The notes under the pieces: model-generated
Database searches by the model: none
What the model saw: only the letters and a program-made list of their open reading frames with translations
What the model was told of the DNA's origin: nothing
Made by a program: the position numbers and the translations under genes
Part shown: piece after piece, positions 5,963 through 11,960 of the stretch
Position numbering within the stretch: position 1 is the first letter of the stretch
How the letters are laid out: every line of letters begins with the position of its first letter
NCBI GenBank assembly: GCA_046346665.1
Contig: JAXMHQ010000058.1
Location: 1-11,960 of the forward strand
DNA: 11,960 nt
Direction: 5' to 3'
Source of the DNA: JAXMHQ01 sp046346665
Lineage (GTDB): Bacteria; Verrucomicrobiota; Verrucomicrobiia; Limisphaerales; JAXMHQ01

Positions 5963-6004
5963 TTGGACTCGCAGACGGTGATGCCCGCTGCGGGTCCTTT
6001 TTTT
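5963..6004 (+). terminator. Strong intrinsic terminator upstream of ppk1
   Basis: GGACTCGCAG (5963-5972) pairs with CTGCGGGTCC (5986-5995) as ten base pairs including one G-U, with a 13-nt loop, directly followed by nine T (5996-6004). It would end a plus-strand transcript begun at the sigma-54 promoter. Because ppk1 begins 119 bp later on the same strand, it could also work as an attenuator in a ppk1 leader. Confidence 0.75.
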
Positions 6005-6045
6005 CGCCGGGCGAGGTCAAGAACGGGCAACAATCTGTTCCCCGG

Positions 6046-6054
6046 TTATTCACA
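6046..6054 (+). promoter_or_regulatory. Single DnaA-box match TTATTCACA
   Basis: A perfect match to TTATNCACA, 69 bp before the ppk1 start and after the terminator. It is a lone box without neighbours or an AT-rich unwinding region, so it is not an origin. One such match by chance in 12 kb is not unlikely. Confidence 0.2.
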
Positions 6055-6122
6055 GGCGGGGCGGTGGAAACGGCTGGTGCTGACAGGGGTTTGCGATTAG
6101 GCTGGGTGCTTGAGGAAAGCCG

Positions 6123-8354
6123 GTGAATAACGTGTCACAGATTCGTAACTTTTCCAAAGGCCGCGGCGGGCGCAAACTCCAGGCGCCGTCGTCGAATCCT
6201 GTGAATGTCACTCCGTTCAAGCCCGAGCATTTTCTGAACCGGCACCTGAGCTGGCTGGAGTTCAACCAGCGGGTGCTGGACCAGGCGTCGGATGCTTCCA
6301 ACCCGCTGCTCGAGCGGCTGAAATTTCTCTGCATCACCAGCTCGAACCTGGACGAATTTTTCGAGGTCCGCGTGGCCGGGTTGAAGCAGGAGATCGAGAC
6401 CGAAGCCGTGGAACGGAGCCTGGACGGGTTGACGGCGACGGAATGTTACCGGGCGGTGTCGCGGCGGGTGCGGCGGATGGTGTCGGATCTTTACCGGTGC
6501 TGGCGCAAGGAACTGCGGCCGGCGCTGGCGGCCGGCGGGATCCGGATCCTGGAGATCGGGGAATTGGAGCCGGGCGATCTTGCCTGGCTGGAGAAGTATT
6601 ACCGGACGGAGATCCGGCCGGTGCTGACGCCGCTGGCGATCGATCCCGCGCACCCGTTTCCGCAACTGCTGAACAAGTCGCTGAACCTGATCGTGCGGGT
6701 GGAGCTGGCGCGAAACGGCGAGGTGCTGAAGCACATGGCGGTGGTGCAGATCCCGCGGAACCAGCCACGGCTGGTGCGCCTGCCGCGGACGGACGGGCGG
6801 CAGGATTACGTATATCTCAGCCACCTGGTCGGGCATTTCCTGGCGGACCTGTTCAGCGGCACCCGCATCCTGGGTTACTGGCATTTTCGAATCACACGCA
6901 ACAGCGAGCTCTACATCGACGAGGAGGAAACCAGCAACCTGCTGAAGGCCGTCGAACGGGAATTGCACAACCGCCGCCGGGGCGACGCCGTCCGGCTCGA
7001 GATCGATCACGACGCGCCGGACCAGATGCGGGACGCGCTGCTGAAAACCTTCCGGCTTGAGGAGGACGATCTATACCGGATCCGGGGGCCGTTGAACCCG
7101 ATCCGGCTGATGGCGCTGTACGAGGGGGATCATTCGCCGGAGCTGCGGGATCCGCCGTTCGTGGCGCCGCCGGCGCGGATCTTGCGCGACCAGGAGAATT
7201 TGTTCGCCGTGATCCGGCAGCGCGACGTGCTGCTGCATCATCCCTACGATAATTTTTCGAGCGTGGTGGATTTCCTGGAGCAGGCGGCGGTGGATCCTTA
7301 TGTGCTGGCGATCAAGCAGACGCTTTACCGCACGGGGGGCGACCGGCGGATCATCGGGGCGCTGATGAACGCGGTGAACCGGGGCAAGCAAGTGACGGCG
7401 GTGGTGGAGTTGCGGGCGCGGTTCGACGAGGCGAACAACATCGAATGGGCGCGCCAGCTCGAGGACGCGGGCGTGCACGTCGTCTACGGCCTTGTCGGGT
7501 TCAAGATTCACGCCAAGGTCGCGCTGGTCGTGCGCGCCGAGGGCGGACGCATCCGGCGCTACGTGCATCTCGGCACGGGCAATTACAATCCGTCCACCGC
7601 CCGGCTTTACACCGATCTCGGCCTGCTGACGTGCCGGGCGGATATTGGCGAGGATGCGACGAACCTATTCAACCTGTTGACGGGGATCTGCCAGTTCCAG
7701 GGGATGCAGAAGCTGGTGGTGGCGCCGTTTGATTTGCATGCGCGCATGCTGCAGTGCATCCGGCGCGAGGCGCAGAACGCCGCGCGCGGTTTGCCGGCGC
7801 GGATCATCGCCAAGATGAATTCGCTGGTGGAACGGGAGATGATCGAGGCCCTCTACCGGGCGTCGCAGGCCGGGGTGAAAATCGACCTGATCGTGCGCGG
7901 CATCTGCTGCCTGCGCCCGGGCGTCCGGGGAATCAGCGAGAACATCACCGTGCGCAGCATTGTCGACCGGTTCCTGGAGCACAGCCGGATTTTTTATTTT
8001 GAGAACGCGTGCAGCCCGGAGGTGTTTGTGGGCAGCGCGGACTGGATGCCGCGGAATTTGTTCCGGCGAATCGAGGTGGTGTTCCCCGTCGAGGACGGCA
8101 ACGTGCGCGAGCGGATCATCCGGGAGGTTTTGGAAACGACGCTGGCCGACAACACGCAGGCGCGGTTGCTGGGGGCGGACGGCCTTTACCGGCCGGTGCG
8201 GGTGCCGGCGGCGGCGCGGCCGCGCCGGAGCCAAGCGGAGTTCATTTCCATCGCGACCGCGGCCGACCCGGTCCGTGCGGGTGCGCGTGCGCGGGGGGCG
8301 GGTCAGCCGACGATGCGCCTGGCGGCGTCGCCATTTCGCAACGGCGGCAAGTGA
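6123..8354 (+). CDS. ppk1: Polyphosphate kinase 1
   Basis: Transfers the gamma phosphate of ATP reversibly to inorganic polyphosphate; peripheral to the inner membrane. At 743 residues it is slightly longer than typical (about 690-720) because of a variable N-terminal extension and a basic/Ala-rich tail (about 695-743). Domains in order: N-terminal helical (HLSWLEFNQRVLDQA, ITSSNLDEFFEVRV), head domain, then two PLD-like C domains. The autophosphorylated histidine is H463 in FKIHAKVALV, the second active-site histidine is H620 in RFLEHSRIFYF, and the phosphate-binding arginines are R403 (TLYRTGGD) and R433 (ELRARFDE). GTG 6123 is chosen because AGGA lies 6 bp upstream. No exopolyphosphatase gene is adjacent. 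It is preceded by a terminator and sigma-54 locus and converges on the Crp/Fnr gene across repeat copy B. Confidence 0.96.
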   Translation: MNNVSQIRNFSKGRGGRKLQAPSSNPVNVTPFKPEHFLNRHLSWLEFNQRVLDQASDASNPLLERLKFLCITSSNLDEFFEVRVAGLKQEIETEAVERSLDGLTATECYRAVSRRVRRMVSDLYRCWRKELRPALAAGGIRILEIGELEPGDLAWLEKYYRTEIRPVLTPLAIDPAHPFPQLLNKSLNLIVRVELARNGEVLKHMAVVQIPRNQPRLVRLPRTDGRQDYVYLSHLVGHFLADLFSGTRILGYWHFRITRNSELYIDEEETSNLLKAVERELHNRRRGDAVRLEIDHDAPDQMRDALLKTFRLEEDDLYRIRGPLNPIRLMALYEGDHSPELRDPPFVAPPARILRDQENLFAVIRQRDVLLHHPYDNFSSVVDFLEQAAVDPYVLAIKQTLYRTGGDRRIIGALMNAVNRGKQVTAVVELRARFDEANNIEWARQLEDAGVHVVYGLVGFKIHAKVALVVRAEGGRIRRYVHLGTGNYNPSTARLYTDLGLLTCRADIGEDATNLFNLLTGICQFQGMQKLVVAPFDLHARMLQCIRREAQNAARGLPARIIAKMNSLVEREMIEALYRASQAGVKIDLIVRGICCLRPGVRGISENITVRSIVDRFLEHSRIFYFENACSPEVFVGSADWMPRNLFRRIEVVFPVEDGNVRERIIREVLETTLADNTQARLLGADGLYRPVRVPAAARPRRSQAEFISIATAADPVRAGARARGAGQPTMRLAASPFRNGGK

Positions 8355-8357
8355 GCC

Positions 8358-8424
8358 GCAGCCGCGATCGTGGGATCGCGGTGCGCCGAACAGGCAGGGT
8401 CCGCAATCTCACGATTGCGGCTAC
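8358..8424. repeat. Paired-hairpin palindromic repeat, full copy B
   Basis: Same architecture as copy A. Hairpin one is CCGCGATC/GATCGCGG (8362-8369 and 8374-8381, 4-nt loop); hairpin two is CCGCAATC/GATTGCGG (8401-8408 and 8413-8420, 4-nt loop). The outer ends are GCAGCC and GGCTAC. The A-for-G change in the second hairpin has a compensating change in the other arm, so the stem is maintained. It fills the gap between the convergent ppk1 and Crp/Fnr genes and supplies the last bases (CTA, i.e. the TAG stop) of the latter. It could serve as a two-way transcript end. Confidence 0.8.
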
Positions 8425-9140
8425 TCCCCGAGATTCTTGCGTAGCAATTCGCTCAATCGTGCCGGGGAAATCACGGTGATCCGGTTTCCTTTGACCGTGA
8501 CGAGTTTCTGGTCGCGGAATTTCGCCAGCGTGCGCGAGAACGTTTCGCTGACGGTACCCAGCTCGGCGGCGAGCACGCGCTTGGTTGTGGTGAGTTCCAC
8601 CTGGGCGGGCCGGGTCGATTGCGGGTCCGGGCAGCGCCGCACCAGCCAGTTGGCCAGCCGCGTTTCGACGTCCTTCAACATCATATCCTCGAGCTGCCCG
8701 ACCAGTGTTCGCAAGTGGCCGCTCATGGAGCCGAGCATGCGGAGGGCGAGTTCCGGCTGGCGCCGGACGAGTTCCAGCATGCCCGCCTTCTGCACCAGCA
8801 ACACCTGCGTCGGCTCCAGCGCCCGCGCGTCCGCCGGGTAGCCGACGGCGGTGGCCAGGGCGGCTTCGGCGAAGGAATCGCCGGATCGGAACACGTGGAT
8901 GACCTGTTCCTTGCCGGCGGCGTTGACGCGGTGAACGTTCACCGCGCCCTGCTGGACGATGTAGAAACCGCGCGCGGGCTCGTTTTCGCGGAACAGGTAT
9001 TCGCCCTTGTCGAAGGATTGGACGAGCGCGATGGCGGCGACGGATTCCAGGTCGGGCCCGGGCAGTCCGGCGAACAGGCGGCAATGCCGGAGCGTATTGA
9101 TGACGGCGGCGGAGCGGAGTTCTTCGAGTCGAGTGGGCAT
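8421..9140 (-). CDS. Crp/Fnr-family transcriptional regulator without iron-sulfur cysteines
   Basis: DNA-binding regulator of 239 residues. An N-terminal cyclic-nucleotide-binding-type barrel (about 20-135) is followed by the dimer helix (about 135-165) and a Crp-type winged helix-turn-helix (about 183-225). The recognition helix contains E199-T-F-S202-R203, the E..SR pattern of FNR, so a TTGAT-N4-ATCAA-like site is expected. Only two cysteines exist (C20, C170), too few for an oxygen-sensing [4Fe-4S] cluster. The phosphate-binding cassette keeps GDSFAEAAL but lacks the Arg-Ser pair that binds cAMP in CRP. It may therefore be a Dnr/NnrR-like nitrogen-oxide sensor or respond to another ligand. 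The start lies 12 bp after the PLP-enzyme stop, suggesting co-transcription. The stop codon is formed by repeat copy B. Confidence 0.88.
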   Translation of the reverse strand: MPTRLEELRSAAVINTLRHCRLFAGLPGPDLESVAAIALVQSFDKGEYLFRENEPARGFYIVQQGAVNVHRVNAAGKEQVIHVFRSGDSFAEAALATAVGYPADARALEPTQVLLVQKAGMLELVRRQPELALRMLGSMSGHLRTLVGQLEDMMLKDVETRLANWLVRRCPDPQSTRPAQVELTTTKRVLAAELGTVSETFSRTLAKFRDQKLVTVKGNRITVISPARLSELLRKNLGE

Positions 9141-9152
9141 AAGCGGGCGGGT

Positions 9153-10304
9153 TTAAGCGGCTGCGAGCGCCTGTTGAAAGTCGCCGATGAGATCCTCGAC
9201 ATCCTCGATGCCGACCGAGACGCGGATGAGGCCGTCGCCGATGCCGACCTGTCTGCGTTCCGCGGCCGACATGTGGCGGTGGGAGGTGAGGCTGGGAATG
9301 CAGACGAGGGTTTCGACGCCGCCGAGGCTGAGGGCCGGAGTGGCGACGCGGAGCCGGCCGAGCAGTGCGGTGGCCTGGCTGGAATCGCGGAGTTCGAACG
9401 ACAGCATTCCGCCGAACCCGCGCATCTGGCGCGCGGCAATGCTGTGGTCGGGGTGTGTGGGGAGGCCGGGGTAATTGACGCGGCTGACGGCGGGATGGGA
9501 TTGGAGCCAGGCGGCGAACCGGCCGGCGTTTTCGTTGTGCTGGCGGACGCGCAAGGCGAGGGTTTTCAGCCCGCGCTCGAGCTGGTAACACGCGTTGGCG
9601 TCCAGCATGCCGCCCAGGCTGGTCGCTGTTTCGGAGAGGCGCGCGATGAAGGATTTGGTCGACACGACCACGCCGGCGTTCACGTCGCTGTGGCCGTTGA
9701 GGTACTTGGTGGCGCTGTGGAGGACGACGTCGAGGCCGAGGTCGAGGGGATTCTGGTTGATGGGTGTGGCGAAGGTGTTGTCGATGACCGTGAGGATGCC
9801 GCGGGATCGGGCGAGGGTGGCGACTGCCTGCAGGTCGATGCATTGCAGGAGCGGGTTGGACGGGGATTCGAGGTAGACGAGGCGCGTGTTGGGTTGGAGC
9901 GCGCTGGCGATGTCGGCGGCGACGCGGCAAAACGAGGTTTCGATCCCGTAACGGGGCAGTTCGGTGGTGACGAAGTGGCGGGTGCCGCCGTAGAGGTCGG
10001 TTTGGAACACGGCGTGGTCGCCGGATTTGAGTTGAGAAAACAGCGTGGTGGTGATGGCGGCCATGCCGGAGCCGAACACGAGCCCGGCTTCGGCGTGTTC
10101 GAGCGCGGCGAGTTTGCGGGCGATGACGGCCTGGTTCGGGACGTTGAAGTAGCGGGGATAAACGTTGCGGTTTTCGGGATTGGGAAACGCGAAGGCGGTT
10201 GAGGTGAAGATGGGGCTGCACGCGCCGCCGGTGGCGCGGTCCAGGTGGGTGCCGGCATGGATGCAGAGTGTGGATGGCCGGAAAGCGAGATTCGGCTGGT
10301 TCAT
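9153..10304 (-). CDS. Cystathionine gamma-synthase-type PLP enzyme (Cys/Met metabolism family)
   Basis: Cytoplasmic PLP-dependent enzyme of 383 residues, the usual family length. Visible features are YPRYFNVPNQ (in place of the common YSRYGNPT), GLVFGSGMAAI for cofactor phosphate binding, DLYGGT with the stacking tyrosine Y105, ESPSNP, D175 in VIDNTFATP, the Schiff-base lysine K200 in HSATKYLNGHSD, and the substrate-carboxylate arginine near the end in IRVSVGIED. The fold supports cystathionine gamma-synthase, cystathionine gamma/beta-lyase or methionine gamma-lyase; sequence alone does not decide, and no other methionine genes are adjacent. It is followed at 12 bp by the Crp/Fnr gene. No convincing promoter with a normal leader is visible upstream. 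Confidence 0.9.
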   Translation of the reverse strand: MNQPNLAFRPSTLCIHAGTHLDRATGGACSPIFTSTAFAFPNPENRNVYPRYFNVPNQAVIARKLAALEHAEAGLVFGSGMAAITTTLFSQLKSGDHAVFQTDLYGGTRHFVTTELPRYGIETSFCRVAADIASALQPNTRLVYLESPSNPLLQCIDLQAVATLARSRGILTVIDNTFATPINQNPLDLGLDVVLHSATKYLNGHSDVNAGVVVSTKSFIARLSETATSLGGMLDANACYQLERGLKTLALRVRQHNENAGRFAAWLQSHPAVSRVNYPGLPTHPDHSIAARQMRGFGGMLSFELRDSSQATALLGRLRVATPALSLGGVETLVCIPSLTSHRHMSAAERRQVGIGDGLIRVSVGIEDVEDLIGDFQQALAAA

Positions 10305-10365
10305 GAAGCTATAATTGCCGACTACCGCCGAGCGTCAAGTGTTCGGAGGCAAATAACAGGGGAAC

Positions 10366-10458
10366 CGGAGTGATGGAGTAGTGGATTTCAGGAGTAATGG
10401 AAAATGCATTCGCGACTGTCTCTTCAGCACTCCACAATTCCAGGACTCCATCACTCCG
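10366..10458. repeat. Inverted repeat with CGGAGTGATGGAGT arms
   Basis: A 14-bp perfect inverted pair, 10366-10379 and 10445-10458, with partial pairing continuing inward (GGAGT/ATGGA-type units are repeated in each arm). It lies in the 194-bp gap between the PLP-enzyme start and the DGC-gene stop, so it could end the DGC transcript. It differs from the GATCGCGG repeat family. The rest of this gap holds no ORF or clear promoter. Confidence 0.65.
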
Positions 10459-10498
10459 CTGGATGTCAGGGCTCGACGGAGTCTCGCCCCACCCCGCG

Positions 10499-10894
10499 TC
10501 AAGCCTGGTCCGGGCCCTCGCCTCGCAACACGCGCAACGCATCATCCGCCAGGCGGGCGACGGTTGATTCGTCCACGGCGGCGGAGTCGTTTTTGCGGAT
10601 GCCGAGTTCGTGGAGTTTGATTTGTTTGAAGCCGGTGAAACCGGCGCCGCGCAGCACGTGGGCGCCGCATTCGAGCGGGCAGCCGTCGATCATGAGGATG
10701 CCGGGGGCGTTTTGCACGGTGGCCATGATGGAAGAGACGCGGCCGCCGACGCCGGCCAGGCAGCTCATTTTGGCCGCGCCGAGCTTTTGCAGGCGGCGCG
10801 CGGTGTGATCGGCCAGTTCGCCCGCCGCGGAGCAGCCGGAGCAGGCCAGCACGCAGACGGGTGGCGGGGTGGAATTGGATTGGGGTGGATTCAT
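10499..10894 (-). CDS. DGC-domain putative zinc-binding protein
   Basis: Small cytoplasmic protein of 131 residues of the DGC family (named for its conserved Asp-Gly-Cys). Cysteines are C18-S-G-C21, C45 in SCLAGVGG, and C72 and C76 in D70-G-C-PLEC; these are thought to bind a metal, probably zinc. The remaining family pattern is present: AGELAD-x-ARRL after the first pair, and a C-terminal KLHELGIRK. The biochemical role of the family is not established. The ATG overlaps the Sco-gene stop by 4 bp (ATGA on the minus strand), so translation is coupled. Its place next to a copper chaperone and a NirV-like gene suggests a job in metal or redox enzyme maturation. Confidence 0.85.
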   Translation of the reverse strand: MNPPQSNSTPPPVCVLACSGCSAAGELADHTARRLQKLGAAKMSCLAGVGGRVSSIMATVQNAPGILMIDGCPLECGAHVLRGAGFTGFKQIKLHELGIRKNDSAAVDESTVARLADDALRVLRGEGPDQA

Positions 10895-11511
10895 GGAATT
10901 GTCGGGCGCGCGGTGGGCAGGGATTGGAGCCGGTTCACGATTTCATCCGGCGGCTGATTGAACCCGGCCTGGCGAAAGGCGATCTGGCCGTCGGCATCGA
11001 GCAGGGTGATGAGATTGGAATGGGAGAAGTTGCCGTCGGCTTCCCTCCGGTATTGGACGCCGAGCAACAGCGCCAGTTCGCGGACGTCCTCCGCCGAGCC
11101 GTGCAACAGGGTCCAGTTGCTATTGGTCAGGCCGCGGTCGAGCCGCAATTGATGAAGAGCGGCGGGCGTGTCGCGTTCGCTGTCGAAGCTGACCAGGGTG
11201 AATCCGACATTGGTTCGCACGTCGGCCGGGAGCGCGGTCTCGATGGCCCGAAGATCGTTCAGCGTGAGCGGGCAGGTGTAGCGGCAGGATCCGAAGAACA
11301 TAACCAGGACCTGGGGCTTGCCGCGCAGCGCGGCGAGCTTGATCGGGGTGGACGCGTCGGTGAGCCATGTGGAATCGAGCTGGTAAAGCGACTGGCCGGG
11401 AAGCGGGCGGAGTTCGGCCGGGGTCTGCGCATGGCAACACGATTCGGTTGCGCGCACCGGTGAAAGGCCGGCGAGGATTGGAATGAGAAAAGCCAGGCAG
11501 ATGGATTTCAT
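10891..11511 (-). CDS. Sco1/SenC-family copper chaperone or thiol-disulfide protein
   Basis: Exported protein of 206 residues with an N-terminal signal peptide (hydrophobic residues 5-16, likely cleavage after VRA, about residue 21). The thioredoxin-like fold carries the copper ligands of Sco proteins: C76 and C80 in the C-x3-C motif SCRYTCP, and H164 in the NFSHSN loop. Sco proteins deliver copper to cytochrome oxidase or other periplasmic copper enzymes. The reading frame stays open far upstream of the real start; ATG 11509-11511 is chosen because it gives a normal signal peptide and a 4-bp ATGA overlap with the preceding gene. An extra C25-C26 pair just after the signal peptide might be another metal or thiol site. 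Confidence 0.9.
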   Translation of the reverse strand: MKSICLAFLIPILAGLSPVRATESCCHAQTPAELRPLPGQSLYQLDSTWLTDASTPIKLAALRGKPQVLVMFFGSCRYTCPLTLNDLRAIETALPADVRTNVGFTLVSFDSERDTPAALHQLRLDRGLTNSNWTLLHGSAEDVRELALLLGVQYRREADGNFSHSNLITLLDADGQIAFRQAGFNQPPDEIVNRLQSLPTARPTIP

Positions 11512-11960
11512 AAATCTTTGGCGCAGCGGAATCCGAGGTTGTGAACCGTGTAAGCGCCCTGGAGGCTGCTGCGAAAGCCGTAGCGCATGAAGGCGGGGAA
11601 ATCCGCCGGGTCGGCGGCGCCGGCCGCGCCGGCCCCGCAGAACAGGCGTCGATCCGGCGCACCATTGCCGCGTCCGTCGTCCGTGGCGAGGGCGCTGTTG
11701 AAATCGGCCACCCATTCCCACACGAGGCCGTGGAGGTCGTGGACGCCCCAGATATTCGGCGTGGCGCGGCCCACCTCGGCGAGTTTGCCGTTGGAGGGCG
11801 TGGTGTACCAGTTGAGGATCATTTGCTGGAATTCCGGATCGGCGGCGCCGTTGGGCCGGGTGGGGCTCGCGGCGGCGGCCATTTCCCATTCTGCGGTTGT
11901 GGGCAGCCGCTTCTCGCGCCACTGGGCGAAGGCATTGGCGGCGAACCAGGAGATCCAAAT
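11508..11960 (-). CDS. NirV-like protein, FGE-sulfatase/SUMF1 fold, C-terminal part (5' end outside window)
   Basis: The last 150 residues of a formylglycine-generating-enzyme-like (PF03781-type) domain. Diagnostic pieces are SWFAANAFAQW, KRLPTTAEWE, IWGVHDLHGLVWEWVADF and the end HNLGFRCAKDL. The frame is open to the window edge. At the place where true FGE carries its two catalytic cysteines (YxYRC-type motif), this protein reads AFMRYGFRSSL and has neither; the only cysteines lie in LFCGAG and the terminal GFRC. This form matches proteins found beside copper nitrite reductase (NirV), rather than a sulfatase activator. It overlaps the Sco gene by 4 bp (ATGA). The NirV assignment is from memory of that family and context. 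Confidence 0.8.
   Translation of the reverse strand: MWISWFAANAFAQWREKRLPTTAEWEMAAAASPTRPNGAADPEFQQMILNWYTTPSNGKLAEVGRATPNIWGVHDLHGLVWEWVADFNSALATDDGRGNGAPDRRLFCGAGAAGAADPADFPAFMRYGFRSSLQGAYTVHNLGFRCAKDL

Larger units (their letters stand above)
5818..6004 (+). ncRNA. Candidate structured small RNA driven by sigma-54
   Basis: About 185 nt lies between the predicted sigma-54 start and the intrinsic terminator. It can form a strong hairpin: arm 5878-5888 (GGCCGGCGCTG) pairs with 5899-5910 in 11 base pairs with a single bulged G. The 10-nt purine loop AAGGAGAGAG exposes a GGAG core. Further GGA motifs occur at about 5855, 5871 and 5963. The 3' end is a 10-bp stem followed by nine T. Repeated GGA sites, one in a loop, are reminiscent of RNAs that bind CsrA/RsmA, and an exposed GGAG could pair with CU-rich targets; both are speculation. 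I see no match to 6S, tmRNA, SRP or RNase P RNA. The 37-codon ORF inside is the alternative reading. Confidence 0.45.

Noticed and set aside
6046..6054. Replication origin
   Set aside because: Only one DnaA box, with no cluster, no AT-rich region and no dnaA or dnaN nearby.
6080..6102. Sigma-70 promoter for ppk1 starting with CTGACA
   Set aside because: No acceptable -10 box at 16-18 bp spacing.
8242..10221. Very long minus-strand open frame (659 codons)
   Set aside because: It overlaps the Crp/Fnr and PLP-enzyme genes in another frame and reads as Arg/Pro-rich low-complexity sequence, a typical shadow in GC-rich DNA.
10308..10338. Promoter for the PLP-enzyme gene (TTGACG and TATAGC on the minus strand)
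   Set aside because: The spacing is 19 bp and the predicted start would fall inside the coding region.
11512..11958. Upstream extension of the Sco reading frame, giving a 355-residue protein
   Set aside because: The extension is a shadow of the NirV-like gene; the signal peptide and ATGA overlap place the Sco start at 11511.

Overview
The window is GC-rich bacterial DNA (about 12 kb) with densely packed genes. The gene set and the paired palindromic intergenic repeats resemble Verrucomicrobiota, perhaps the Pedosphaera/Limisphaerales group. That placement is an inference from style; no marker gene is present to confirm it.

Layout. (1) Positions 2-2751, plus strand: the end of a repeat-rich surface-type protein, then a tight energy-transduction operon exbB - exbD - tonB/tolA-like - exbD. 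It encodes an inner-membrane proton channel driving a periplasm-spanning protein, with the exbD gene present twice. (2) 2755-4341: a paired-hairpin repeat, then a two-HKD cardiolipin synthase-type phospholipase D enzyme. (3) 4394-4872: a dead 338-bp insertion remnant of a REP-associated (Y1) transposase with 22-bp inverted ends, a half copy of the hairpin repeat and another hairpin. (4) 4873-5568, minus strand: a cysteine-rich malectin-domain lipoprotein with a candidate promoter/operator. (5) 5569-6122: a 550-bp intergenic region that is not empty. It holds a perfect sigma-54 (-24/-12) promoter, a palindrome at enhancer distance upstream, about 185 bp of strongly folding transcript, and a strong intrinsic terminator ending in nine T. 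This looks like an undescribed small RNA, a micro-gene, or an attenuated leader of ppk1. (6) 6123-8354: polyphosphate kinase ppk1. (7) 8358-8424: a second full copy of the paired-hairpin repeat between convergent genes. (8) 8421-10304, minus strand: a cystathionine gamma-synthase-type PLP enzyme followed by a Crp/Fnr-family regulator. (9) 10366-10458: a different inverted repeat. (10) 10499-11960, minus strand: a three-gene operon with 4-bp overlaps, a NirV-like (FGE-sulfatase fold) protein cut by the window edge, a Sco-type copper chaperone and a DGC-domain protein.

How it fits together. The last cluster resembles accessory genes that follow copper nitrite reductase (nirK), so nirK may lie just beyond position 11960. 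The Crp/Fnr protein has an FNR-type recognition helix but no iron-sulfur cysteines, which would suit a Dnr/NnrR-like nitrogen-oxide regulator. The ExbB/ExbD/TonB set, cardiolipin synthase and lipoprotein are cell-envelope functions. The sigma-54 locus next to ppk1 is the part least explained by known gene families.
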